From assembly GCF_036404135.1 (NCBI RefSeq), contig NZ_DASWPE010000094.1:1-52892 (forward strand): a stretch of 52,892 bases of DNA. The letters are read 5' to 3'. Shown here one piece after another: positions 8,099 to 20,753 of this stretch. The notes beneath the pieces were generated by a model. That model searched no databases, was not told the origin of the DNA, and saw only the letters and a list, made by a program, of their open reading frames with translations. The position numbers and the translations under genes are program-made. How positions within the stretch are numbered: the first letter of the stretch is position 1; each line of letters opens with the position of its first letter. Origin of the DNA: Rhodopseudomonas_A sp036404135. GTDB lineage: Bacteria > Pseudomonadota > Alphaproteobacteria > Rhizobiales > Xanthobacteraceae.

Positions 8099-8599
8099 AT
8101 GACCGCTGACACCGTCGACAAAGCCCCCGAACAACTGTCTCGACCCTACGAGACCGACTATTACGGCTGGCTCGAAGATCAGGTCGCACTGTTAAAGGCG
8201 GGTCGGCTGTCGGACATCGATAGCCAGAATATCGCGGAAGAAATCAAGGATATCGGAACCCGGCAGTACGACATGCTGGAAAACGCGGCGCGGGCGCTGA
8301 TTTACAATCTGCTGAAATGGGATCTGCAGCCCGATCGCCGATCCAAGAGCATGGTGTTTTCGATCGAGGCGCACCGCGATCAGATCACGCGCCTGCTCGA
8401 CCGAAATCCGAGTCTTGCTTCGAGGGTGCCGGAGGCGCTTGCCAACGCTTATCTCTACGCGACCTACGACATGATGCGCGATTCCGATCTACCCCAGTCG
8501 GTTTTCGCGTCCAGTTGTCCCTACGACTGGGATACGCTTCGCGAGCATCCGATCGAATTCCAAGGTGTTGAATCGCCCACCGGCAGCGAGCATCCATGA
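8099..8599 (+). CDS. DUF29 family protein (second copy)
   Basis: 166-residue paralogue of the preceding protein, sharing YYGWLEDQVALLKAGRLSDID, EEIKDIGTRQYDML, IYNLLKWDLQPDRRSKSM, IEAHRDQITRLLDRNPSL and the terminal CPYDWDTL (CPYDWDDI in the first copy). The two probably arose by tandem duplication followed by marked divergence. Its last codons overlap the cobT start (ATGA at 8596-8599), so its translation should be coupled to cobT. Function is unknown; predicted all-helical and soluble. Confidence 0.88.
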   Translation: MTADTVDKAPEQLSRPYETDYYGWLEDQVALLKAGRLSDIDSQNIAEEIKDIGTRQYDMLENAARALIYNLLKWDLQPDRRSKSMVFSIEAHRDQITRLLDRNPSLASRVPEALANAYLYATYDMMRDSDLPQSVFASSCPYDWDTLREHPIEFQGVESPTGSEHP

Positions 8600-10500
8600 C
8601 CACATCCAACAGCAAATTCCGCGGCAATTCCCGCGAGGCGCCGACCGAGCCGTTCAAGCGCGCGGTGACGGCGTGCCTGCGCGCGATCGCCAAGACCCCG
8701 GAGCTGGAAGTCAGCTTCGCCGCCGAGCGCCCCGGACTGTCGCCCGGCAAGGCCAGACTTCCCGAGCCCGCGCGAAAAATGAGCCGGCGCGACGCCGCGA
8801 TCGTGCGCGGCCACGCCGATTCCATCGCGCTGAAGCTCGCCTGCCACGACGCCAAGCTGCATCGCAAGCTGATGCCGGGCAATCCGCAGGCCCGCGGCGT
8901 GTTCGAAGCCGTCGAGCAGGCCCGCGTCGAGGCGCTCGGCTCCCGCCGCATGGCCGGGGTGGCGAAGAACCTCAGCGCGATGCTCGACGACCATTTCCAC
9001 CGCGGCAAGTTCGACGAGATCACCGACCGCGCCGACGCGCCGTTGTCGGACGCGCTGGCCATGCTGGTGCGCGAACGGCTGACCGGCCTGGCGCCGCCCG
9101 CCGCCGCGAAGAAGATGGTCGACCTGTGGCGCCCGGTGCTGGAAGACAAGATCGGCGCCCGGCTCGACCGGCTCGAGCGGTTTGCCGAGGACCAGACCAA
9201 ATTCGGCGATGCGATCCACGATCTGCTGCAGGCGCTGGAGCTCGGCGACGACCGCAACGCCGACGCCGACGAGGACGAGACCGAAGAAGAAAACAAGCAG
9301 GGCGAGAACGATCAGTCCGGCGCCGAAGGTTCGCCGGACAGCGAAGCGTCGCAGGAGATGAGTGCCGACCAGGCCGAGGCGTCGTCCGAAGAGATGTCCG
9401 ACAGCGCCATGGAAAGCGCGCAGGCTTCGATGAGCGACGCCTTCGACGACGGCGAACTCGGCGACGACGAGACCCCCGGCGAAGCGACGCGGCCGAATTC
9501 GCGCGGCGGCAACGAGCCGCGTGGCCCGGAATATCATGCGTTTGCGCCGAAATTCGACGAGGTGGTGGCCGCTGAAGACCTCTGCGACCACGACGAACTG
9601 GAACGGCTGCGCAGCTATCTCGACAAGCAATTGGCGCATCTGCAGGGCATCGTGGCAAGGCTCGCCAACCGGCTGCAAAGGCGGCTGATGGCACAGCAGA
9701 ACCGCGCCTGGGATTTCGATCTGGAGGAGGGCGTGCTCGATCCGGCGCGGCTGTCGCGGGTGGTCACCGATCCGTTCCATCCGTTGTCATTCATGAGCGA
9801 GAAGGAGGCCACCTTCCGCGACACCGTGGTCACGCTGCTCTTGGACAATTCCGGCTCGATGCGCGGAAGGCCCATCACAGTCGCTGCGACCTGCGCCGAC
9901 ATTCTGGCGCGGACGCTGGAGCGTTGCGGCGTCAAGGTGGAGATTCTCGGCTTCACCACGCGGGCCTGGAAGGGCGGACAATCCCGCGAGGCCTGGCTCG
10001 CCGCCGGCAAGCCGACCGCGCCCGGCCGGCTCAACGATCTGCGCCACATCATCTACAAATCCGCCGACGCCCCGTGGCGCCGCGCGCGGAAAAATCTCGG
10101 GCTGATGATGCGCGAGGGGCTACTGAAGGAGAACATCGACGGCGAGGCGCTGGACTGGGCGCACAAGCGGCTGCTCGGCCGCAGCGAACAGCGCAAGATC
10201 CTGATGATGATTTCCGACGGCGCGCCGGTCGACGATTCCACGCTGTCGGTCAATCCCGGCAACTACCTCGAGCGTCACCTGCGCCACATCATCGAAGAGA
10301 TCGAGACCCGCTCGCCGGTGGAATTGATCGCGATCGGCATCGGTCATGACGTGACACGCTACTATCGCCGCGCGGTGACCATCGTCGACGCCGAAGAACT
10401 CGGCGGCGCGATCACGGAAAAACTCGCCGAACTGTTCAGCGAGACCGCGGCGCCGCCCACGGCCCCGGGCCGGCCGCGCCGCCGCCGGCTGCATTCGTAA
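8596..10500 (+). CDS. cobT: Cobaltochelatase subunit CobT
   Basis: Large subunit that partners CobS in the aerobic cobaltochelatase. The 634-residue protein has an N-terminal helical domain, a highly acidic linker at about 215-310 (runs such as DADEDETEEENKQGEND), and a C-terminal von Willebrand A domain whose metal site is D417-N-S-G-S421 (LLLDNSGSM), with the second part in MMISDGAPVDD. Length and order match the CobT family. The start overlaps the DUF29 stop, so the four genes cobS-DUF29-DUF29-cobT form one transcription unit unless the palindrome after cobS ends transcription. Confidence 0.95.
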   Translation: MTTSNSKFRGNSREAPTEPFKRAVTACLRAIAKTPELEVSFAAERPGLSPGKARLPEPARKMSRRDAAIVRGHADSIALKLACHDAKLHRKLMPGNPQARGVFEAVEQARVEALGSRRMAGVAKNLSAMLDDHFHRGKFDEITDRADAPLSDALAMLVRERLTGLAPPAAAKKMVDLWRPVLEDKIGARLDRLERFAEDQTKFGDAIHDLLQALELGDDRNADADEDETEEENKQGENDQSGAEGSPDSEASQEMSADQAEASSEEMSDSAMESAQASMSDAFDDGELGDDETPGEATRPNSRGGNEPRGPEYHAFAPKFDEVVAAEDLCDHDELERLRSYLDKQLAHLQGIVARLANRLQRRLMAQQNRAWDFDLEEGVLDPARLSRVVTDPFHPLSFMSEKEATFRDTVVTLLLDNSGSMRGRPITVAATCADILARTLERCGVKVEILGFTTRAWKGGQSREAWLAAGKPTAPGRLNDLRHIIYKSADAPWRRARKNLGLMMREGLLKENIDGEALDWAHKRLLGRSEQRKILMMISDGAPVDDSTLSVNPGNYLERHLRHIIEEIETRSPVELIAIGIGHDVTRYYRRAVTIVDAEELGGAITEKLAELFSETAAPPTAPGRPRRRRLHS

Positions 10501-10577
10501 GCTTGCGGTCGGATGGGATGGCTGGGGCTGCGGCCCCCTTGCTCTGAGGAGCATCGCATTCGCCACCTCGGAAGCGC

Positions 10578-10683
10578 GCTCCCTCCCCCCTTGCGGGGGA
10601 GGGTTGGGAAGGGGGTTGTGCGAGACGAAGCGCCTATTGCGTCGACCCCCACCCCCGACCCCTCCCCGCAAGGGGGAGGGGAG
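10578..10683. repeat. Palindromic dispersed repeat, family E (CCCTCCCC type)
   Basis: Two GC-rich hairpins: CCCTCCCCC...GGGGGAGGG at 10581-10603 and CCCTCCCC-GCAA-GGGGGAGGG at about 10661-10681, joined by about 60 bases. It is the same family as the palindrome after cobS. It starts about 80 bp after cobT and overlaps the probable 5' end of the next gene, where the repeat is translated as a Pro/Gly-rich peptide (TPTPDPSPQGGGE). Confidence 0.75.
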
Positions 10684-11754
10684 ATTACCCGCAGGGGCCT
10701 CGTTGCGGCGATTGGATCGGTGGTCGGATCGGCCGCCGCGTTCTTCGCATCAGGCGTGCCCGGTCATGCCCAGATCGTCACCGCCTCCCCGACGCAACGT
10801 GCCGCCAGCGAATACAGCACCGACGCGCCGGTCTCGATCGAGGTCAATGCAAGGCCGCTTTCCTCGTTCGACACCCGCGATCGCTCGCATCTGCGGTTCG
10901 GCGCGCTGGAATTCCGCAGCGGGCTGATCCTGACCTCGCCGTTTCGCGGCTTCGGCGGGCTGTCGGCGCTGCGGCTCGATCCGACCGGCGAGCGCTTCGT
11001 CGCGATCAGCGACAAGGCGACCTGGTTCACCGGCCGCATCGTCTATCGCGGCCGCGAGATGGCCGGGCTCGCCGACGTCGAAGCCGCGCCGATGCTCGGC
11101 GCCGATGGCCGGCCGATCACCGCGCGCGGCTGGTACGACAGCGAGTCGCTGGCGCTCGACGGCGGCACCGCCTATGTCGGCCTGGAGCGCGTGCATCAAA
11201 TCCTGAAATTCGATTTCGGCCGCGACGGCATCCGCGCCAAGGGCGAGCTGCTGGTGACGCCGCCCGCCTTGCGCAAGCTGCCGAGCAACAAGGGGCTGGA
11301 ATCGCTATTGCTGGTGCCGAAGCGCCAGCCGCTGGCGGGCACGCTGATCGCGATTTCCGAGCGCGGGCTCGACGCCGACGGCAATATCATCGGCTTTCTG
11401 ATCGGCGGCAAAACTCCCGGTACGTTCGCGGTGCGCCGCCGCGACGATTTCGATATCAGCGACGCGACGCTGCTGCCCTCCGGAGAGCTGTTGCTGCTGG
11501 AGCGGAAATTCTCGCTGCTGAACGGGGTGGGCATCAGGATCAGGCGCGTCGAGCTGACCCGGCTGGCGCCCGGCGCGGTGATCGACGGCCCGTCGATCTT
11601 CGACGCCGATCTCGGCGACGAGATCGACAACATGGAAGGGCTCGATGTGCACCGCGACGCCGTCGGCGAGCTGGTGCTGACCATGGTCTCGGACGACAAT
11701 TTCTCGATGATCCAGCGCACGCTGCTGCTGCAGTTCACGCTGCTCGAGGAATAG
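10618..11754 (+). CDS. Secreted esterase-like-activity-of-phytase domain protein
   Basis: Beta-propeller protein of the phytase-esterase-like family (PF13449 type), probably exported. After a twin-arginine-like signal (ITRRGLVAAIGSVVGSAAAFFASG, cleavage near GHAQ) comes the family core: LRFGALEFRSGLIL, GGLSALRLDPTGERFVAISDKA, SESLALDGGTAYVGLERVHQI, GLESLLL, AISERGLD, ISDATLLPSGELLLLER, and a closing ...IDNMEGLDVHRD. The start is uncertain. GTG 10618 (with GGGAAGGGGG just upstream) leaves room for the Tat signal; ATG 10513 is also in frame. In either case the first residues are encoded by palindromic repeat E. Substrate is unknown; phytase activity is not implied. Confidence 0.78.
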   Translation: MRDEAPIASTPTPDPSPQGGGEITRRGLVAAIGSVVGSAAAFFASGVPGHAQIVTASPTQRAASEYSTDAPVSIEVNARPLSSFDTRDRSHLRFGALEFRSGLILTSPFRGFGGLSALRLDPTGERFVAISDKATWFTGRIVYRGREMAGLADVEAAPMLGADGRPITARGWYDSESLALDGGTAYVGLERVHQILKFDFGRDGIRAKGELLVTPPALRKLPSNKGLESLLLVPKRQPLAGTLIAISERGLDADGNIIGFLIGGKTPGTFAVRRRDDFDISDATLLPSGELLLLERKFSLLNGVGIRIRRVELTRLAPGAVIDGPSIFDADLGDEIDNMEGLDVHRDAVGELVLTMVSDDNFSMIQRTLLLQFTLLEE

Positions 11755-11770
11755 TCCGTGCGCCGCGGAA

Positions 11771-11878
11771 GCTATAGCGTTTTCGAGCGAAGTGGATCCC
11801 GGTTCGCGTGAAGAAAACGCGTCAAAATAAGAATCTGGAGCTCCGGCTCTGATTCGATCAGAACCGGAATAGCTCTAA
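11771..11878 (+). repeat. Dispersed repeat, family A copy 1
   Basis: About 105-bp element running from TATAGCGTTTTCGAGCGAAG to GAACCGGAATAGCTCTAA. Internal inverted repeats are GCGTTTTC...GAAAACGC and GGCTCTGAT-TCG-ATCAGAACC (one mismatch). It lies between the convergent phytase-like gene and the hybrid kinase. Its right end contains CTA at 11875-11877, which is the TAG stop codon of the kinase on the minus strand. Further copies are at 27558, 34359 and 37338 (inverted). Confidence 0.85.
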
Positions 11879-14800
11879 GCCTGCTTGCGGTCCGGCTCGC
11901 TCGCGGCGGTCAGCGCCAGCCGCACCATGCGCGCGAGCTCGGTGCGGCGATACGGCTTGGTGAGCAGCATGATATCGGGGTCGAGCCGGTTGTTGTGGAT
12001 CACGGCGTTTTCCGAATAGCCCGAGGTGTACAGCACCTTGAGCGACGGATGCCGGTTCGCCATCTCGGCGGCGAGCTGCACGCCATTCATCTTGCCGGGC
12101 ATCACGATGTCGGTGAACAACAGGTCGAACGCGGCGCCCTCGGCGCTGAGTGCCAGCGCTGCCGCGGCGTTGGGGGCGGCCAAGGTGCGGTAACCGAGTC
12201 CCCTGAGCTGGGCGATGACGTAGTTGCGCACCATGGCGTCGTCCTCGACGATCAGGATGGTCTCGCTGCCGCCGACCTCGACGCCGTCGACCGCCGCCGG
12301 CGCGGCCAGCCGTGGCTCGGTCTTGGCGCGCGGCAGATAGATCCGGAACGTGGTGCCGTGGCCGACCTCGCTGTACAGCGTGATGTGACCGCCGGACTGC
12401 TTGATGAATCCATACACCATGCTGAGCCCCAGTCCGGTGCCCTTGCCGACCTCCTTGGTGGTGAAGAACGGATCGAACACCCGGCCGCGGATGGCTTCCG
12501 GGATCCCGCATCCTGAATCGCTGACCGTGATCATCACATAGGGCCCGGGCTCGCCCTCCGCATAGCGCCGGACATAATCCTGGTCGAGCACCACATTGGT
12601 GGTCTCCAGCGTCAACGTTCCACCGTCCGGCATGGCGTCGCGGGCGTTGACCGCCAGATTGACCAGCGCGGCGTCGAGCTGACCGCGGTCGACGAAGATC
12701 GGCCACACTCCTTCCTGCAGCACTTCGCGGATTTCGATCTGCTCGCCGAGCGTCGGCCGCAGCAAGTTCTGCAGATCGCTGAGCAGCGCGTTGGTGCCGG
12801 TCTCGCAGGGCTGCAACGGCTGTTTGCGCGCGAATGCCAGCAGATGCCGGGTCAGCTCCGCACCGCGGTCTGCGGCCTCGGAGATCAGCTTGGTGATCGC
12901 CGCGCATTCCGGTCGATCGGCCACGGCGGTGCTGAGGATATCGATGGTGCCGGTGATCACCGTCAACATGTTGTTGAAGTCGTGGGCGATGCCGCCGGTC
13001 AATTGACCGATCGATTCCATCTTCTGGGCCTGGCGCAATTGCTGCTCGGCGATGGTCTTTTCGGTGAGGTCGCGCATGAAGGCGTTGACCACATAGCCGC
13101 CGTTGCGATTCAGCGCCGTCAGCGCCGCCTCGATCTGGATCGCGGCGCCGTCGCGGCGGATCGCCTCGGTCTCGATGCGATAGCCGGTGCCGCCGAGATC
13201 GACCGAGTCGATGAACCTCTGGTAGCTCTCCTTGTTCTCGCTGATCTGATCGGGCGCGAAGATCAGCGTGCCGATATTCTTGCCCAGCGCCTCGCCCCGC
13301 GACCAGCCGAACAGCGTTTCGGCGTGCGGGCTCCATTCGATGATCGCTCCGCCGGGGTCGATCTGCACGAAGGCGTCGAGTGCGGTGTCGATGATGGCGC
13401 GCGCCATCCGCTCGCTCTCGCGCAATTCGTCCTGCGCCTTCTTGGTCAGGGTGACGTCGTGATAGACCATCACCGCGCCTTGCGGAATTCCGGCTTCGCT
13501 GAGGATGGGGCGGCCGTTGGCCACCAGATAGGATTTGCGGCCGGTTGCGAAGGGCCGGGCCACGAACTCGAAATTCTCGACGGTCTCGCCGCGGAACGCC
13601 CGCACCAGCGGCGATCGGTCCAGCGGCAGCGGCGTGACGCCGTCGGAATAGAAACGCTCGAACGTGCGCACCGCGTTGAAATTGCCGACGTCGGTCGGGC
13701 TGCCGAACAGCTTGCGCGCGGCGAGGTTGGTGAGGATGACGTGACCGTCGGCGCCGGCGATCAGCACTGGGTCCACCATGTTGTTCAGCGTGTTGTTGAG
13801 CACTTCGGCGATCCGGCTGCGCTCGGCGATTTCTTCGTTGAGTTCGGCGGTCTTGCGCTGCGATTCCGAGGTCATGCGGATGAATGCGTCGGCCAGCACG
13901 CCGATCTCGCTGCTGCCGGCCGGTGCGATCGCGATCATCTCGCCGCGGGAGAACCCCTCGACCGCCTTGGTGATCTGCACCAGCGGCTTGGTGAGCGACC
14001 GCGCCACCACCACCGCGAGCAGGATCGCGCACAGGATCGCGGTGCCGCCGCCGATCAGCGTCGAATTGCTCACCGCGGTCTGCACGCTGACCAGCGCGGC
14101 ATAGGGAAACGCCTCGATCACCGCGACGCGCGGGCCGCCGGCGAGCTGCACCCATTGCCAGCCGACGCCGAAACGCTCGCCGTTGCGGTCCTGCATCACC
14201 CGCGGCCGGGCATCCGGTTCGTGCAGCGCCGCGGCGAATTCCGGGAAGTCGTCGGCGATTTGAAAACGCTTGCCGAGATCGAAGCCGAATTCCTTGGCGG
14301 GGTCGGGATTGACCAGGTAATCACCGCTGTCGTTGACCATGTAGACCAGCCCGCGGGGGTCGCTGCTGGAGCGGATCTCGGCGATCGCCGGCCGCAGGTC
14401 GACGTTGATGACGATGACGCCGAACAGCTCGCCGTCGGGGTCGTGCATCGGCGCCACCGCCCGCAGCGTCGGCACCACCGGCAGTTCGAGGCCGTCGACT
14501 TTCTTGTTCAGCTCGACTCGCGAGATATGAACCTGGTTCGGCGCCAGCTTGCTGCCTTCGATGAAGTAATCGCGGTCGCCGCGGCGGCTCAGTTCGTTGG
14601 CCGGCACGATGCGGATCGCGCCATTGGGGCCGGAGCGATCGACGCGGACCACTTCCATGCCGCCGTCGGCGATGCCGATCAGCCGCATCTGCGCGTAGGC
14701 CGGCCTGCCGGTCATTTCCGTCGCGAAGCGGTCGGCGAGCCGTTCCTTCCATTCGCGGTCGCGGAGTTCTGCATCGCGGCCCAACCGGCTGCGCAGATGC

Positions 14801-15027
14801 GCCATCATCAGCGCGCCGGAGGTCTGTGCGATGGAGGCATCGGTGCGCGCGCTGCGCAGCGAGGCGTCGAGCAACATCGCGGTGAGCCGGGCGTGAGTTT
14901 GAATCCGGTCGAGCGCCCGCGGCAGGATCAGCGACATCACGCTTCGATACGTCAGCACGCCGAGCGCGATGGTCGTGAACAACACCAGCGCGACCATGGC
15001 CGTCGCCATGCGTGTGGACAGTTTCAT
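11875..15027 (-). CDS. Membrane hybrid histidine kinase (Cache-HAMP-PAS-PAS-HK-REC)
   Basis: Sensor kinase of 1050 residues. Transmembrane helix at about 10-30; periplasmic double-Cache-like sensor 31-320 (RDYFIEGSKL, PMHDPDGELFGVIVINVD); second helix about 325-345; HAMP about 342-400; PAS domains about 405-530 and 537-660; dimerisation domain with phospho-acceptor His682 in GGIAHDFNN; ATPase domain with N794, DSGCGIP (837-843) and GKGTGLGLS; C-terminal receiver with acceptor Asp973 (TDIVMP) and Lys1024 (LLTKPY). No response-regulator or phosphotransfer gene is adjacent, so the receiver may act as a phosphate sink or pass phosphate to a distant partner. The ligand is unknown. The stop codon lies inside repeat family A. 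Confidence 0.9.
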   Translation of the reverse strand: MKLSTRMATAMVALVLFTTIALGVLTYRSVMSLILPRALDRIQTHARLTAMLLDASLRSARTDASIAQTSGALMMAHLRSRLGRDAELRDREWKERLADRFATEMTGRPAYAQMRLIGIADGGMEVVRVDRSGPNGAIRIVPANELSRRGDRDYFIEGSKLAPNQVHISRVELNKKVDGLELPVVPTLRAVAPMHDPDGELFGVIVINVDLRPAIAEIRSSSDPRGLVYMVNDSGDYLVNPDPAKEFGFDLGKRFQIADDFPEFAAALHEPDARPRVMQDRNGERFGVGWQWVQLAGGPRVAVIEAFPYAALVSVQTAVSNSTLIGGGTAILCAILLAVVVARSLTKPLVQITKAVEGFSRGEMIAIAPAGSSEIGVLADAFIRMTSESQRKTAELNEEIAERSRIAEVLNNTLNNMVDPVLIAGADGHVILTNLAARKLFGSPTDVGNFNAVRTFERFYSDGVTPLPLDRSPLVRAFRGETVENFEFVARPFATGRKSYLVANGRPILSEAGIPQGAVMVYHDVTLTKKAQDELRESERMARAIIDTALDAFVQIDPGGAIIEWSPHAETLFGWSRGEALGKNIGTLIFAPDQISENKESYQRFIDSVDLGGTGYRIETEAIRRDGAAIQIEAALTALNRNGGYVVNAFMRDLTEKTIAEQQLRQAQKMESIGQLTGGIAHDFNNMLTVITGTIDILSTAVADRPECAAITKLISEAADRGAELTRHLLAFARKQPLQPCETGTNALLSDLQNLLRPTLGEQIEIREVLQEGVWPIFVDRGQLDAALVNLAVNARDAMPDGGTLTLETTNVVLDQDYVRRYAEGEPGPYVMITVSDSGCGIPEAIRGRVFDPFFTTKEVGKGTGLGLSMVYGFIKQSGGHITLYSEVGHGTTFRIYLPRAKTEPRLAAPAAVDGVEVGGSETILIVEDDAMVRNYVIAQLRGLGYRTLAAPNAAAALALSAEGAAFDLLFTDIVMPGKMNGVQLAAEMANRHPSLKVLYTSGYSENAVIHNNRLDPDIMLLTKPYRRTELARMVRLALTAASEPDRKQA

Positions 15028-15165
15028 GACTGCGTCCTGCGCGTTTGTGCGAGACTCGCCGACGCGTCCTCGACCTCGGCAAACTACGCGATTCGTGTCG
15101 TCAATACGGCATCAATGCGACCTGGTAGTATTACGAGGTGAACCCATCGGCGCTCGCACCCGCAG

Positions 15166-15196
15166 CAAAAACGGCCGGGTCTTGCGACCCGGCCGT
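15166..15196 (-). terminator. Rho-independent terminator of rpmB
   Basis: Inverted repeat with 11-bp arms: ACGGCCGGGTC at 15171-15181 and GACCCGGCCGT at 15186-15196, with a four-base loop. On the minus strand the stem is followed by TTTTT (plus-strand A tract at 15167-15171). It is 54 bp downstream of the rpmB stop and oriented to end its transcript before the kinase gene's upstream region. Confidence 0.88.
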
Positions 15197-15250
15197 TGTC
15201 AATTCTGTTGGCTGAAGAAGCGGGCTCCGGCGGTGCGCCGGGCCGGCCGA

Positions 15251-15556
15251 TTACGCCTGAGCGGCGAGTTCGGCGGTCAGTTTCTTCTTTTCGATCTGGC
15301 GCTTGATGTCGACCGCCTTCGGCGACAGCTCGGCGTCCTTGGCCTTGAGTAGGAAGCCGTCGAGGCCGCCGCGATGGTCGACCGACTTCAGCGCGTTGGT
15401 CGAGACCCGCAGCCGCACCGCGCGGCCGAGCGCGTCGGACAGGAAGGTCACGTTGACCAGGTTCGGCAGAAACCGACGCTTGGTCTTGATGTTCGAGTGG
15501 CTGACCTTGTGGCCAACTTGCGCACCCTTAGCGGTCAGTTCGCAGCGCCGAGACAT
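15251..15556 (-). CDS. rpmB: 50S ribosomal protein L28
   Basis: Structural protein of the large ribosomal subunit. The 101-residue sequence begins MSRRCELTAKGAQVGHKVSHSN and carries KTKRRFLPNLVNVTF and the C-terminal SPKAVDIKRQIEKKK. About 100 residues is the normal length in alphaproteobacteria, longer than the ~78-residue E. coli protein. It is a single-gene unit with its own promoter (15638-15666) and terminator (15166-15196). The first Cys is isolated, so this is not the four-cysteine zinc form. Confidence 0.96.
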   Translation of the reverse strand: MSRRCELTAKGAQVGHKVSHSNIKTKRRFLPNLVNVTFLSDALGRAVRLRVSTNALKSVDHRGGLDGFLLKAKDAELSPKAVDIKRQIEKKKLTAELAAQA

Positions 15557-15637
15557 GGCGAAAATCCTCTGTCATCCCCGGATCGCCCACAGGCGGCGCG
15601 GGGGTTGAAAAAACACGTCCATTTCAGGAACCGCGGA

Positions 15638-15666
15638 CCTATAGGGGCAGAGCCGTCCATCGTCAA
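15638..15666 (-). promoter_or_regulatory. Sigma-70-type promoter of rpmB
   Basis: On the minus strand, -35 TTGACG (15661-15666) is separated by 17 bases from -10 TATAGG (15638-15643). This is close to the housekeeping consensus in sequence and spacing. Transcription would start near 15630, giving a leader of about 75 nt before the rpmB start. The sequence upstream of the leader shows no obvious extra structure. Confidence 0.75.
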
Positions 15667-15894
15667 GCGCGCAGGGCCGGTAATGCCCCGCACGGGCTGT
15701 GCTCGCGGGTTCCCAAAGGCCAGCGGGCGGCTTGAAATTTCCTCGCCGGTGCAATCATATAAACGACGTATTCCGTCCCGAATAAAGCTGTTCGCGCCCG
15801 CTTATTGCGGCGGCTGCGAGGCGCCTCACGCAGGCCGGTCGGCGTTGGAGTTTTGGCCTATGGCGCAGCATCTCGTCCCGCAGGATCCTCGTTG

Positions 15895-16782
15895 GTGACC
15901 CGTTCGGCCGTGATTTCATCTGCCGCGATCGCAAGCCTTGCGTCCGCCGCGCGCGGCTTTTGCCGCGGGGTGCTGGTTCTGCTCGGCCTGATGGCGATGG
16001 CGCAGACCATGCCGGCGCGCGCCCAGGGCAGCCTCGACGCGCGCTATGAGGCGACGCTGGCCGGAATTCCGGTCGGCAAGGGCGTCTGGCGGATCGATAT
16101 CGGCGACGATCAATACGCCGCCTCCGCCAGCGGCGGCTCGTCGGGATTGCTGAAGGCGTTCGCCGGCGGCGACGGCACCGGCGCCTCGCAGGGCCGGGTG
16201 ATCAATGGTCAGCTGCAGCCGACCAGCTATAACGCCACCACCACGACCTCGCGCAAATCGGAATCGATCCGGATGACGCTGGCCGGTGGCGTGATCAAGG
16301 ATTTTGCCATCGAGCCGGAGCCGCCGGTGGATGCCGACCGCATCCCGGTGACCGAGGCGCATCGCCGCGGCGTGTCCGATCCGATGACCGGCTCGCTGTT
16401 GCGGGCGGCCGGCAGCGGCGATCCGCTCGCCGCCGAATCCTGCCGCGCGACGACTGCGATTTTCGACGGCCGGATGCGCTACGACCTGCGGCTGGATTTC
16501 AAGCGCATGGATACGGTCAAGGCCGAGAAGGGCTATCGCGGCCCGGCGCTGGTCTGTGCGATCTATTTCTCGCCGATCTCCGGCTACATCGCCGATCGTG
16601 CGGCGATCAAATATCTGGTCGCGCAGCGCGACATGGAGGTCTGGCTGGTGCCGCTCGCCGGCACCCGCATCCTGGTGCCTTTCCGCCTGAAGATCCCGAC
16701 CCCGCTCGGCAATGCGGTGCTCGAGGCCACGCAATTCATCACCGTGGCGACCGCGCCGCGCGCGGCCTCCAAGACCCAATAG
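15895..16782 (+). CDS. DUF3108 family exported protein
   Basis: Probable periplasmic protein of the DUF3108 family. From the GTG at 15895 it has 295 residues: a signal peptide with hydrophobic core GVLVLLGLMAMAQTM and cleavage near ARAQG, then the family body with YEATLAGIPVGKGVWRIDI, MTGSLLRAAG, SCRATTAIFDGRMRYDLRLDF, ALVCAIYFSPISGY and a C-terminal MEVWLVPLAGTRILVPFRLKIPTPLG. The start is uncertain: the frame is open back to an ATG-like position at 15805, but that extension reads like intergenic sequence and the signal peptide fits the GTG. The function is unknown; relatives are often near cell-envelope genes. It is followed by 390 bp without a gene. Confidence 0.8.
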   Translation: MTRSAVISSAAIASLASAARGFCRGVLVLLGLMAMAQTMPARAQGSLDARYEATLAGIPVGKGVWRIDIGDDQYAASASGGSSGLLKAFAGGDGTGASQGRVINGQLQPTSYNATTTTSRKSESIRMTLAGGVIKDFAIEPEPPVDADRIPVTEAHRRGVSDPMTGSLLRAAGSGDPLAAESCRATTAIFDGRMRYDLRLDFKRMDTVKAEKGYRGPALVCAIYFSPISGYIADRAAIKYLVAQRDMEVWLVPLAGTRILVPFRLKIPTPLGNAVLEATQFITVATAPRAASKTQ

Positions 16783-17172
16783 CAGGCCCGGCAGGTCCCA
16801 CAGCGACCCGGCAGGAGTTTGGTTTGCGCAAGCGTCGCCGCAGCGACGCTGCGGCCGGTTTGCCGAATCCTCAAGGAGGCACGGAATCATGTTGACTCCC
16901 GACGCGATCGCGAAATCGGTGCGGTTAAGACTTCGGCCGCGCGCGTGGCGCTGGCATCGTCACGCCGCACCCGATCTGGTATCGTCGAGCGGTGGTTTAT
17001 CGAGATATTGACAGCCCGCCCGCCGCAACCCCGCGAGTCACCGATTCGGGCGCGATTCGTTCCGGACTCGTTCCAAAGCTTAAGGTTTGATCTGGCAGGC
17101 GTCGCATTGTGACACATCTATGAGCGCCTATCAGCGCCGCCCCCGTCATCGGTTCCGGAATAAGCAATCGCC
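16783..17172. other. 390-bp gap with no gene recognised
   Basis: Between the DUF3108 gene and the helicase. Short open frames on both strands lack a ribosome-binding site and recognisable composition. No dispersed repeat family and no terminator with a T tract is visible. The segment probably holds the helicase promoter in its last 100 bases, but I cannot place it. Confidence 0.4.
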
Positions 17173-20700
<3,528 letters not shown>

Positions 20701-20753
20701 ACCCGGCCGGGTTCGGGTGAGCAACCGGCCGGCCGCTGTGACAGTGGTGTCGA

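Noticed and set aside
12844..15141. 765-codon open frame on the plus strand opposite the hybrid kinase
   Set aside because: Its product is a His/Asp/Arg-rich translation of the antisense strand of a clear kinase, with no recognisable domain. Such frames are expected in GC-rich DNA.
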